NCBI GenBank assembly: GCA_019235245.1
Contig: JAFAKO010000108.1
Location: forward strand, 1-45,383
DNA from: Gammaproteobacteria bacterium
GTDB lineage: Bacteria; Pseudomonadota; Gammaproteobacteria; Steroidobacterales; Steroidobacteraceae
DNA: 45,383 nt
Direction: 5' to 3'
The position numbers were made by a program, and so were the translations under genes. The notes under the pieces are model-generated. The model had not been told where the DNA came from, did no database searches, and saw nothing but the letters and a program-made list of their open reading frames with translations. Positions 8,706 through 16,472 of this stretch are shown here, one piece after another. Each line of letters begins with the position of its first letter. Within the stretch, counting starts at the first letter, position 1.

Positions 8706-9848
8706 TCACTCCGACGCAGGCGGAGCCGGGGCGAATGGCGCCGCCAGCGGCTCACCTATGAACAGCCCCTGACCAGGCATCAGCACGCTCTTCCAATACG
8801 CCTCGATCAGCGTTGCACCGCCGAGGTAGTGTGCGAGGAGCACGGGGACGTCCGGAAACTTGCCAGTGAGGGCGCATGGCTCGACCACCGTGCCATAGCT
8901 GCCGGTGGCTCCGGCTGCGAGCCACTGCAGGCTGCTCATCTGCGGGCTGTCGGTCAGCATGCCGCCGTAGGACGTGAGATGGTCTGCGACCGCGCCCGGC
9001 AGGAAGTGCACGCCGTCGATGCCCGCGACCTGCGCCGCGCCGGTGAAGTAAAACATGACGTCGGCCGGATCGACGGGAGCGCGCCCGGCGCTGACCCGAA
9101 AGTTCAACTCGTATTGCGCAACTCTTATGGCAAGCGGGTATTCGATCGAGCGCACGTTGCGTGGCCGGTCGTCGGTAATCACGAGGTACGCCGTGCCCTC
9201 CGGGGCGAGTCCGTCGGAACGGACACCGCGATCGATCAGTTCACGGGCCTGCGGCAGGTCCGAGGCGGCGATGCTCATGCTCGGACGCATGCCGAGCTCA
9301 TCGTACGGCCGCCTGACGGAGCTGTTGAAATAGGAACTGCGGCGGGTCGGCTTGCAGCCGGGAATGCAGTAATCCTCCTGATCCGCTCCGAACGTGAATG
9401 CCGAGGTGATCGACATGCAGCCGACGCGATACGGGCGCGCCCAGGTGAGAGCATACGCCTGCACCCGCGCCGGAAGCTGCCGCTCGACAGCCGCCCGCAA
9501 CGCCGTGAATTCCCCGGGCGGCAGCGCATCGCGACGGTAGTCGAAGCGCACGCGCGCGAGGTTGGACGCCGGGATGGCGCGGCGCTCGAGATAGTAGTCG
9601 CCGATCGCCACGCTGAGCGGATCCGACAGGTTCACGACCACCGCGATATCTGCCGCCTGCAGATGCTTTGTCCGCGTCACCGGCGCGAGCGGCGCGGGTG
9701 CGGTTCGCGTGGCCAGGTCGGCTTCCGCGAGCGCAGCCGTGCACGGCCACGACAGCAGCAAGGCCCAGCACGCCGTCGCCAGCCGCCCGCGAGCGGGGCT
9801 TGGGGTGCCGGAGCGACGTTTACCGCCATGAGCAGCCGCGCACCGCAT
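8706..9848 (-). CDS. TIGR03790-family secreted protein
   Basis: 380 residues from the ATG at 9848; upstream in-frame GTG codons overlap the previous gene. The start gives MRCAAAHGGKRR and then a signal peptide ending near ACWALLLSWPCTAALAEA. The mature part resembles the TIGR03790 family of unknown function: VVVNLSDPLSVAIGDYYLERRAIP, YALTWARPYRVGC, YLVITDDRP, and the end segment HYLGGATLIEAYWKSVLMPGQGLFIGEP-type (seen in pieces). Members often occur in genomes with PEP-CTERM/exosortase systems. The C-terminal half has a peptidase-like look (GATGSYGTVVEPC), but I cannot assign catalytic residues. It lies 14 bases after the WecA-like gene and 1 base before the BON lipoprotein gene, so it is in the same operon. 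Confidence 0.8.
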   Translation of the reverse strand: MRCAAAHGGKRRSGTPSPARGRLATACWALLLSWPCTAALAEADLATRTAPAPLAPVTRTKHLQAADIAVVVNLSDPLSVAIGDYYLERRAIPASNLARVRFDYRRDALPPGEFTALRAAVERQLPARVQAYALTWARPYRVGCMSITSAFTFGADQEDYCIPGCKPTRRSSYFNSSVRRPYDELGMRPSMSIAASDLPQARELIDRGVRSDGLAPEGTAYLVITDDRPRNVRSIEYPLAIRVAQYELNFRVSAGRAPVDPADVMFYFTGAAQVAGIDGVHFLPGAVADHLTSYGGMLTDSPQMSSLQWLAAGATGSYGTVVEPCALTGKFPDVPVLLAHYLGGATLIEAYWKSVLMPGQGLFIGEPLAAPFAPAPPASE

Positions 9849-9862
9849 GCGCTGATCCGCTT

Positions 9863-11485
9863 CTACAGCACTCCGCGCAGTGCGATGATCAACAGCGAGC
9901 CGAGCGTCGAGCACTGCAGCAGCCGGCGACAGGCGCTTCGCGGAGCGGTGCCGACGATGACCTCGCACGCGTAACTGAGCACGGTCGCGAGCAGCACCGC
10001 TTCCACCACAGCGCGCGAATTCACCTCGATGCCGCCAAACACCATCAGCGCCACGACGCCGCAGACGATCAGATAGTCGGTCGGCGTCGTGCCGAAGCGC
10101 TGCTCGGCACCGAAGCGGACGTACACCACGATCGCCAGCGCGAGTACCAGAGTGATCACGGCGATCAGCACCCGCGCGCCGGATGAGATCGCTTCCGGCG
10201 AGCTGATCAGCAGATAGGCCGGAAAGATGGCGGTGGCGTAGACCGCCAGTCGCAGCAGCGCCGGTCGCATCGCCTGCGGCCAGAGCAGCTGCGTGGCCGG
10301 CAGCACCGCGAGCACCGCTGCGGCGACCGCGAAGTCCGGCGGAACGCGTGCCATACCGAGCGCAGTGACCAGCATCACGATCGGCGTGAGGCCGGCGATC
10401 AGCAGCAGCGGGCCCTTGATGACCGCGCGACTGCGCTTGAGAAGATCAACGGCCTGCGTGACGCGCGACTCGACGCTGCGGATCGGCCAGTGGCGGCGCT
10501 CCGCCCTCGATAACGCCCAGAACAGGGGCACGATGCCGGCCGCGTATATCAAGGTAACCACCAGGTCGGACTCATAGCGCACCAGCACCGCGCTCACGAC
10601 GAAGCCGGCCTGGATGAGGTAGATGATGACGACCGTCTCGTAGTGATCGAAGCCCACCTGCAACAGCCGGTGGTGCACGTGGTTGCGCGTCGCCTTGAAC
10701 CAGTTCATGCCACCGTGGACCCGCTGGTATAGCACCGACAGGATGTCGGCCAGCGGCAACCCGAGAATGAGCAGCGGCAGCGCAGCGCTTACCGAGTGGT
10801 TGGCGATCTGCGTCAGATAGACGACCAGGAAACCCAGCGTGAAGCCCAGTACCTGGCTGCCGCTGTCGCCCATGAAGACATGCGCCGGATGGCTGTTGTA
10901 GCGCAGAAACCCGAAGATGCCGCCGATGGTCGCGAGCGAGCAGCCGAGCACCAGTGCGCTGCCGGACATGTAGCCGAGGATCGCGAGCGCGAGGAGGCTC
11001 AGGACCGATTCACCGCCGGCGAGACCGTCCAGGCCGTCGGAATGATTGATGGCGTTGATCACACCGATCAGGGCAAACATCGTGAAAGGCTTGCCGAGCT
11101 CCGCCGGCAGCGCGCCGTCGATGAATGGCACACGGGAAACCCACAGGTTGCCGTAGAAGACCACCGCGCCGGCGGCTGCGAGCTGCCCGATGAACTTCGG
11201 CCAGTGGCCGATGGTGCGAGCATCGTCCCAGATGCCGAAGACGAACAGGACCAGGCAACCGATGACGTACGATTGCACCAGCGGCTCGAGCTTGAATACC
11301 AGCAGCAGCGGCAGGAGGGTCCCGAGCGTGATGCCCCAGCCGCCGACGCGCGGAATGGGCACCGTATGCACCTTGCGCGGGTCGGGCATATCGACCAGGC
11401 CGAGGCGAGGTGCCACGCGGCGCATCAGCGGGATGATGAGCATGCTGACGGCTACTGCGAGGGTGAGATCGAAAAACGGATTCAC
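9863..11485 (-). CDS. WecA/MraY-like undecaprenyl-phosphate sugar-1-phosphate transferase with extended C-terminus
   Basis: 540 residues from a GTG at 11485 that follows the exosortase-EpsI stop by one base (TGACGTG). The frame runs open further upstream only because it overlaps that gene. It belongs to the polyprenyl-phosphate GlcNAc/HexNAc-1-P transferase family, which starts a lipid-linked repeat unit at the inner membrane. Seen: PRKVHTVPIPRVGGWGI, the FGIWDDARTIG cytoplasmic loop, NHSDGLDGLAGGES (Asp-rich Mg/substrate site), VFMGDSGSQVLGFTLGF and HHRLLQVG. About ten membrane segments make up the core (~340 residues). A further ~170 hydrophobic residues with five or six helices extend beyond typical WecA and have no assigned role. 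It is probably the priming transferase for this EPS. Confidence 0.88.
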   Translation of the reverse strand: MNPFFDLTLAVAVSMLIIPLMRRVAPRLGLVDMPDPRKVHTVPIPRVGGWGITLGTLLPLLLVFKLEPLVQSYVIGCLVLFVFGIWDDARTIGHWPKFIGQLAAAGAVVFYGNLWVSRVPFIDGALPAELGKPFTMFALIGVINAINHSDGLDGLAGGESVLSLLALAILGYMSGSALVLGCSLATIGGIFGFLRYNSHPAHVFMGDSGSQVLGFTLGFLVVYLTQIANHSVSAALPLLILGLPLADILSVLYQRVHGGMNWFKATRNHVHHRLLQVGFDHYETVVIIYLIQAGFVVSAVLVRYESDLVVTLIYAAGIVPLFWALSRAERRHWPIRSVESRVTQAVDLLKRSRAVIKGPLLLIAGLTPIVMLVTALGMARVPPDFAVAAAVLAVLPATQLLWPQAMRPALLRLAVYATAIFPAYLLISSPEAISSGARVLIAVITLVLALAIVVYVRFGAEQRFGTTPTDYLIVCGVVALMVFGGIEVNSRAVVEAVLLATVLSYACEVIVGTAPRSACRRLLQCSTLGSLLIIALRGVL

Positions 11486-11486
11486 G

Positions 11487-13085
11487 TCAGTCTGGCAGGT
11501 ACTTCGCGAGCGTGGGCAAAACGCTCGCGGTGAATTCGGCGAGCCGCGCATCGGCGGCCGACGCCAGCTCGTCCTGCGGCAGTGGCGTGACGAGCCGGAC
11601 GAGTGCCCCGTCGGTGCGGTTGCGCAGCAGCGCGTCCTCCAGCAGGTACCACTTGACGAGATACTCGCTGGTGATGCTCCGGCCGCGCTCCTGAAACCAG
11701 TAGTAGACGAGCTCCCGCTCGGAGCCATGCTGGACGATCGCGCGATTGACGCGCAGCTCCGTCCCCGCGGTACCGGCGCCGGGCAGCCGATGCTGCCCGA
11801 ACTCGAGAATGTCCCAACCGCCGCCCGGCAGGCATGAGCGCGGCGAATGCGCCGAGAGCCCATTGCGCTGCGAAGCGTAGTAGGCGACGTAGAAATTCAC
11901 TGGCGCCCGCGCCGGCGCATGTCCGGCCGGCAGGGCGCCGTCGCGCACGAAATCCACGAGCACGTAGTCATCGAGCCTGAGCGTATCGAGATATATCGGC
12001 TCCATCGTGAGGCGCCGGCCCCGCCAGCCCGCGACCTGCAAGGGGAAATCGGCGAAGTTTTCGCGGTGGGGTCGCACCTCGGGTCGTTGCGGCAGCGCAC
12101 GCGCCGGCAGCACCGCGGCCAGCAGCAACAGCAACACCACCACCGCCGGTTTGCCGAGCTCGCGGCTACGCAGCGTCGCGCCCGCGGCCGCCGGTGGCGC
12201 AGCTACGGGGGTAAGGACCTCGCGCAGCGAGCGCGCATCGCCCGTGAGACGTAGCAATGCCCAGCCCTCGGCGAGCAGCACCAGCAGGCACGCGATGAAC
12301 ACGACCCAGCCTTCGAACCAGTGGAGGAAGCCTTCCGCCTGCGCGATGCCGTACCTGTCCACCAGGATGCCGATCACGCCGACGCGCAGGCTGTTCATCA
12401 GGACCGTGATGGGGACGGTCGACAGAAACAGACACCAACGCATCCAGGCCTTGCCGCGGAACAGGTAGGCGATGATCACCCCGAGGGTCATCAACGGGAA
12501 CAAATAGCGCAGGCCGCTGCAGGCATCGGCGACCTGCAGCTTGTAGTTGCCGAGGTCGATGACGTTGCCTTCGAGAAAGACGCTCACGCCGGCCAGGCGC
12601 ATGAACGCCACGCCCATCTGTGAGGACAGCAGCTGCAGGCGCAGGGACAGGTTGTTGTAGAAGAACTGCGGGATGGGATTCATGAGGAACAGCAGCGCGA
12701 TGGGGACCAGCGCCACCTTGAACGCCTGCCAACCCATGACGCCGAGCACGCAGCCGGCGATGACGATCACCAGCGCGTACGCGTCCACCGTCGTGATCGA
12801 AGCCAGCGAGCCCAGAAAATAAATCGCCAGCCCGAGCAGCGCGAGTGCCACGCCGCTCCAGGAGGTCCGCCAGTTCAGTTGCGCGAAGCGCGCGCGCTGC
12901 CGCCACAGCAGGTACGCGCTGATGAGCGGGATCACGAAGCCATGACTGTACTCATCGCGCTGCCATTCGCCGAAGAGATAACCGAAGGTGCCCTGAAAAA
13001 CCAGCACCACGGCGGTGGCGGCCAGTGCCAGCACCGCAAGCTGCGGGGCGCGCAGCGCCAACCACGGGTTCCTGATAGCCGTCAT
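11487..13085 (-). CDS. Exosortase with fused EpsI domain (XrtD-like), catalytically intact
   Basis: 532 residues. The start at 13085 overlaps the stop of the upstream gene (ATGA). Residues ~1-290 are an eight-helix exosortase that cuts C-terminal sorting signals of exported proteins: EYSHGFVIPLISAYLL, then the catalytic Cys189 in ADACSGLRYLFP, Arg234 in MNSLRVG, and His255 in EGFLHWFEGW. All three members of the expected Cys-Arg-His set are present. Residues ~310-532 form an EpsI/DUF3485 domain: FADFPLQVAGWRGR, YYASQRNGLSAHSPRSCLPG and ELVYYWFQERGR. Exosortase-EpsI fusion is, as I recall, the pattern of the VPLPA-CTERM enzyme XrtD. No sorting-signal substrate was seen in the window, so targets must lie elsewhere. 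Confidence 0.92.
   Translation of the reverse strand: MTAIRNPWLALRAPQLAVLALAATAVVLVFQGTFGYLFGEWQRDEYSHGFVIPLISAYLLWRQRARFAQLNWRTSWSGVALALLGLAIYFLGSLASITTVDAYALVIVIAGCVLGVMGWQAFKVALVPIALLFLMNPIPQFFYNNLSLRLQLLSSQMGVAFMRLAGVSVFLEGNVIDLGNYKLQVADACSGLRYLFPLMTLGVIIAYLFRGKAWMRWCLFLSTVPITVLMNSLRVGVIGILVDRYGIAQAEGFLHWFEGWVVFIACLLVLLAEGWALLRLTGDARSLREVLTPVAAPPAAAGATLRSRELGKPAVVVLLLLLAAVLPARALPQRPEVRPHRENFADFPLQVAGWRGRRLTMEPIYLDTLRLDDYVLVDFVRDGALPAGHAPARAPVNFYVAYYASQRNGLSAHSPRSCLPGGGWDILEFGQHRLPGAGTAGTELRVNRAIVQHGSERELVYYWFQERGRSITSEYLVKWYLLEDALLRNRTDGALVRLVTPLPQDELASAADARLAEFTASVLPTLAKYLPD
12207..13070 (-). repeat. Exosortase-domain direct repeat, copy B (active)
   Basis: This copy encodes 288 residues of the exosortase domain. 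It matches copy A at 13151-13981 (277 residues), with roughly three quarters of residues identical by eye. Only two indels separate them: nine residues near the N-terminal end and the two-residue Cys-Ser site. This is a protein-level tandem duplication; the DNA also retains many identical runs. Confidence 0.88.
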
Positions 13086-15232
13086 ACGAACGGCACCTGG
13101 CGCAGCCCGGGCGCACGCGCCGCCTGAGGTACCGGCGACATGTGCAGCTCGGGAGTGAGCGCCTCGCGCAGCGAGCGGCCATCGCCCGTCAGGCGCAGCA
13201 GTGCCCAGGCCTCGGCGAGCAGTACCAGCAGCGAGACGATGAAAAAGGCCCACCCTTCGAACCACGGCAGTAAACCCTCTGCCTGGGCAATGCTGAACCG
13301 GTCGACGAGTATGCCGGTCACACCGACGCGCAAACTGTTCATCAGCAGCGTGATCGGGATGGTCGACACGAACAGGCACCAGCGCATCCACGGCCTGCCG
13401 CGGAACAGGTAGGCGATGATGACGCCGAGCGTCATCATCGGAAACAGGTAGCGCAAGCCGGCATCGGCCATCGGCAGCTTGTACTTACCCAGTTCTATCG
13501 CGTTACCATCGAGAAGCACGCTGACGCCGCAGAGGCGCATGAGCGCCACTCCGAGCTCAGATGACAGCAGCTGCAACTTGTACGACAGGCCGTCGTAGAA
13601 CCCCTGCGGCAGCGGGTTCATCAGAAAAAGCAGCGCGATGGGGACCAGCGCTACCTTGAACGCTTCCCAGCCCATGATTCCCAGGACGCATCCGGCAATG
13701 ACGATCACCAGCGCGTACCCATCGAGCGTCGTGACCGACACCAGCCGGCCGCCAACGTAGAGCATGAGCCCGAACAGCGCCAGCGCGGCGCCGCTCCAGG
13801 CGGGGCGCCAGCTCATGTCGGCGAACCGGGCACGCTGCCGCCACAACAGGTAGGCGCTGATCAGGGGAATGACGACGCCGTGGCTGTACTCACTGCGCTG
13901 CCATTGAGCGTAGAGATAGCCGAACGTCCCCTGGAACAACAGTATCACCGCGGTGGCCGCCAGGATCAGCAGCCAGGGGTTCTTGACGATCTGCCAGGCG
14001 AATGACTGCAGCTCCTCGAAGGCACGCTGCAGAACGGCATTGCGTTCCCAGTTGTCGAGGGCAAAAGCGCGCCCGGAGTCGCCGAGCTGCCGACGCAGGG
14101 TCGCATCGTTGAGCAGGCGGCGCAGGGCACCCGCCGTGGCTTGCGCATCTCCGGGTGGCACCACGATGCCGCCATGACGCGCGATGCGCGCGACGTCGGA
14201 GCCGGCGGCGGCGGTGGCGACCACGGGCCGTCCACTCGCCATGATCCCGGTGAGCTTGGACGGCATCACCAGGTCCTCGGCGGCGGCTCGCTGCGGCAGC
14301 AGGTGTACGTCCGCGAGGTTAAGTAACTCGTTGAGGCGCGCCAGCGGCTGCAGTGGGATGAATCTGACGTTGGCGAGATCCGCCGCGGCTGCCTCCAGAC
14401 GCGGCCGGGCCGCGCCGTCCCCGCACAACAGGAACAAGGCGTCCGGGGCGTCGAAGCGTCGTGCGACCTCGACGATGAGCTCCAGCCCCTGCTTCTCACC
14501 CATGTTTCCGGAATAAAGCAGCACACGCCGGCCGGCATCGATGCCGAGCTCGGCGCGCAACGCGTCGGTGTTCTCGAGCGGATGGATCAGCGACACATCG
14601 ACCCAGTTGGGAAACAGGAACGCGCGCCGCTGATCCACTCCTTTATCCAGCAGCCGCGCCAGCATGCGGTCGGAGATGTTGGACACCCGATCGAAGCTGC
14701 GCATCAGGGCGCGCTCGGCGGCGAGGATCGCGCGTTGCAGCGTGCCGGTAGGTATCAGGCCGAGCTCAAATGCCGCGTCGACCTCGAAGTCCTGCACGTG
14801 CAGCCACGCCTGTGCCCCACAGAGTTTCGCCGCCAACCACGCGCCGGGAGCGGCGCCGAGCGGCGGCTCGACCACGAACACGACGTGCGGGCGCCAGCTC
14901 ACGGCCTGCCACAACAACACCGGCAGACTCGAAAGCGCGAACGACAACAGGTGCAGAATACGCGTGATGCCGCGCGGCTTGCGTGGTACCCACAGTGGAC
15001 AGCGATAGACGGTGATCCCGCCGATGCTTTCCTTGCGGTAGCGCGCTGCCGAATAGCCATCGGCAACGCTCCAGGCGGGGTAGTACGGCGGCGCGGTGAC
15101 GACACGTACGGCGAGTTGCTTTTCGGTCGTCAGCCACTCCGTCATCTCGCTGACATATTTGCCTATGCCTGTGAGGTCTGGTGCATAATTCAGCGCAACG
15201 ACGAGCAATCGTCTCGAGTCGACCTTGTTCAT
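13082..15232 (-). CDS. WcaI-like glycosyltransferase fused to a degenerate exosortase (pseudo-exosortase)
   Basis: 716 residues from the ATG at 15232 (MNKVDSRRLLVV), with AGGTGGGG just upstream; a start at 15286 is possible. Residues ~8-400 are a GT-B glycosyltransferase of the WcaI type: LNYAPDLTGIGKYVSEMTEW, VVTAPPYYPAW, LLYSGNMGEKQGLE, VMPSKLTGIMASGRPVV. From Asn418 the chain runs without a stop into a full-length exosortase domain with about eight helices, EYSHGVVIPLISAYLL and MNSLRVG. The catalytic Cys is missing: the second copy reads ADACSGLR, this one ADAGLR (Ala591-Gly592; an exact 6-base loss). The catalytic His is Pro656 (EGLLPWFEGW). It is therefore probably inactive as a transpeptidase. 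It overlaps the active exosortase gene by 4 bases, implying translational coupling. Confidence 0.9.
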   Translation of the reverse strand: MNKVDSRRLLVVALNYAPDLTGIGKYVSEMTEWLTTEKQLAVRVVTAPPYYPAWSVADGYSAARYRKESIGGITVYRCPLWVPRKPRGITRILHLLSFALSSLPVLLWQAVSWRPHVVFVVEPPLGAAPGAWLAAKLCGAQAWLHVQDFEVDAAFELGLIPTGTLQRAILAAERALMRSFDRVSNISDRMLARLLDKGVDQRRAFLFPNWVDVSLIHPLENTDALRAELGIDAGRRVLLYSGNMGEKQGLELIVEVARRFDAPDALFLLCGDGAARPRLEAAAADLANVRFIPLQPLARLNELLNLADVHLLPQRAAAEDLVMPSKLTGIMASGRPVVATAAAGSDVARIARHGGIVVPPGDAQATAGALRRLLNDATLRRQLGDSGRAFALDNWERNAVLQRAFEELQSFAWQIVKNPWLLILAATAVILLFQGTFGYLYAQWQRSEYSHGVVIPLISAYLLWRQRARFADMSWRPAWSGAALALFGLMLYVGGRLVSVTTLDGYALVIVIAGCVLGIMGWEAFKVALVPIALLFLMNPLPQGFYDGLSYKLQLLSSELGVALMRLCGVSVLLDGNAIELGKYKLPMADAGLRYLFPMMTLGVIIAYLFRGRPWMRWCLFVSTIPITLLMNSLRVGVTGILVDRFSIAQAEGLLPWFEGWAFFIVSLLVLLAEAWALLRLTGDGRSLREALTPELHMSPVPQAARAPGLRQVPFV
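13151..13981 (-). repeat. Exosortase-domain direct repeat, copy A (degenerate, fused to glycosyltransferase)
   Basis: This copy encodes 277 residues, collinear with copy B at 12207-13070. The deletion of TGCAGC relative to copy B falls between 13459 and 13460, and the Pro codon replacing the catalytic His codon is at 13265-13267. The upstream boundary is the fusion junction with the glycosyltransferase domain. Confidence 0.88.
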
Positions 15233-15287
15233 CCCCACCTGCCCGAGCCGTGCGCGTTCTATCGAACCGCCACGATAGGACTGCAAT
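15233..15287. promoter_or_regulatory. Divergent intergenic region with CTATCG/CGATAG dyad
   Basis: Only 55 bases separate the two divergent EPS operons. It holds the inverted repeat CTATCG (15259-15264) / CGATAG (15273-15278) and the Shine-Dalgarno AGGA for the GTG at 15288. If the minus gene starts at 15286 instead, promoters must overlap coding sequence. The dyad is a candidate operator or hairpin. Confidence 0.3.
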
Positions 15288-16472
15288 GTGACAGTCAGAT
15301 ATCTTCACGTCATCCATTCGCTGAACCCCGAGCACGGCGGCCCGCCGCACGGGGTGAAGCAGCTGGCGTCAGCGGCAATGCGGCTGCAGCAGACCGTCGA
15401 GGTGGCGACCCTGGACAGCCCTGCGGCTTCGTGGCGCCAGGGGTGGCCGTGCCCGGTCCACTGCCTGGGTCCGGGGCTCCTCAAGTACGGCTATACGCCC
15501 CGATTCCCGCGCTGGCTGCGCCAGAATCTCGCGCGCTTCGACGCGGTCGTCATTCACGGCATCTGGCAGTACCACAGTCTGGCGACCTGGACGATCCTGC
15601 GGAAATCATCGGTCCCCTATTACCTCTTCACCAACGGGATGCTCGATCCCTGGTTCAAGCAGCGCTACCCGCTCAAGCATCTGAAGAAGCTGCTGTACTG
15701 GGCTGCCGTGGAGCATCGTGTGCTGCGCGATGCGCACGGTGTGCTGTTCACTTCCGAGGAGGAGAGGCTGCTCGCGCGGCAGAGCTTTTCTCTTTACCGT
15801 GCCAATGAAATCGTCGTCAACTTTGGCATAGCGGGCCTCGCCGGTGACGCGGGCGCGCAGCGCGCGCAGTTCCTGCAGCGCTTCCCGCACCTGCGTGGCA
15901 AACGCTGTTTTCTGTTCGTGAGCCGTCTCGACCCGAAGAAAGGCTGCGACCTGCTCATCGAAGCACTCGCTCCCCTGTTGCAGGCCGATCCGGCGCTGCA
16001 GCTGGTGATCGCCGGGCCGGATAAGTCCGGACAGCAGCAGCAACTCGCGAACCTCGCCGAGCAGCTCGGGGTCACGCAATCGATCACCTGGGCCGGTTGG
16101 CTGAGCGAGGAGCTGAAGGTCGGAGCTTTCCAGGCCGCCGAAGCCTTCGTGCTGCCCTCGCATCAGGAGAACTTCGGCATGGTGGTCGCAGAGGCACTCT
16201 CCGTTCCGCTGCCGGTGCTGATCTCCAACAAGGTCAACATCTGGCGCGAGATTGCCGCCGATAACGCCGGTCTGGTTGCCGAGGATACCGTCGAGGGTAC
16301 GCGGCACATGCTGCAGCGGTGGCTGGCGCTCAGTGAACAGGAACGCCAGGCGATGGGCCGCAACGCCGCCGACTGCTTTCGGCAGAGGTTCCACATCGAC
16401 ACCGGTGGTCGCAACATTCTGCAGCTGTTCGGGCAGCACGCCCGCAATCCGCACCCAAGCGCTGCCGCATGA
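15288..16472 (+). CDS. Glycosyltransferase family 4
   Basis: 394 residues from a GTG at 15288 with AGGA 7 bases upstream. It is a GT-B retaining glycosyltransferase: N-terminal YLHVIHSLNPEHGGPPHGV (acceptor side), LFVSRLDPKKGCDLLIEA (start of the donor-binding Rossmann half), and the donor motif E-x7-E in HQENFGMVVAEALSVPLPV. It probably adds one sugar to the lipid-linked EPS repeat on the cytoplasmic face; donor and acceptor cannot be inferred. The C-terminal segment has the usual W-L-alpha-helix crossing back. It overlaps the next gene, an acetyltransferase, by 4 bases (ATGA), and is divergent from the glycosyltransferase-pseudo-exosortase gene. Confidence 0.92.
   Translation: MTVRYLHVIHSLNPEHGGPPHGVKQLASAAMRLQQTVEVATLDSPAASWRQGWPCPVHCLGPGLLKYGYTPRFPRWLRQNLARFDAVVIHGIWQYHSLATWTILRKSSVPYYLFTNGMLDPWFKQRYPLKHLKKLLYWAAVEHRVLRDAHGVLFTSEEERLLARQSFSLYRANEIVVNFGIAGLAGDAGAQRAQFLQRFPHLRGKRCFLFVSRLDPKKGCDLLIEALAPLLQADPALQLVIAGPDKSGQQQQLANLAEQLGVTQSITWAGWLSEELKVGAFQAAEAFVLPSHQENFGMVVAEALSVPLPVLISNKVNIWREIAADNAGLVAEDTVEGTRHMLQRWLALSEQERQAMGRNAADCFRQRFHIDTGGRNILQLFGQHARNPHPSAAA

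Noticed and set aside
8412-9974. A 520-codon open frame on the plus strand, antisense to the BON and TIGR03790 genes
   Set aside because: It shows no recognisable domain and is Arg/His-rich. The minus-strand genes have signals, lipobox, family motifs and one-base spacing.
11486-11863. Upstream extension of the WecA-like frame (would add ~126 residues)
   Set aside because: The added residues are Ser/Arg/Pro-rich and lie wholly within the EpsI coding region. The GTG at 11485 follows the EpsI stop by one base and is followed directly by the family's first helix.
13086-13391. Upstream extension of the exosortase-EpsI frame (would add ~102 residues)
   Set aside because: It overlaps the pseudo-exosortase in another frame and looks non-coding. 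The ATGA overlap at 13085 is a better start.
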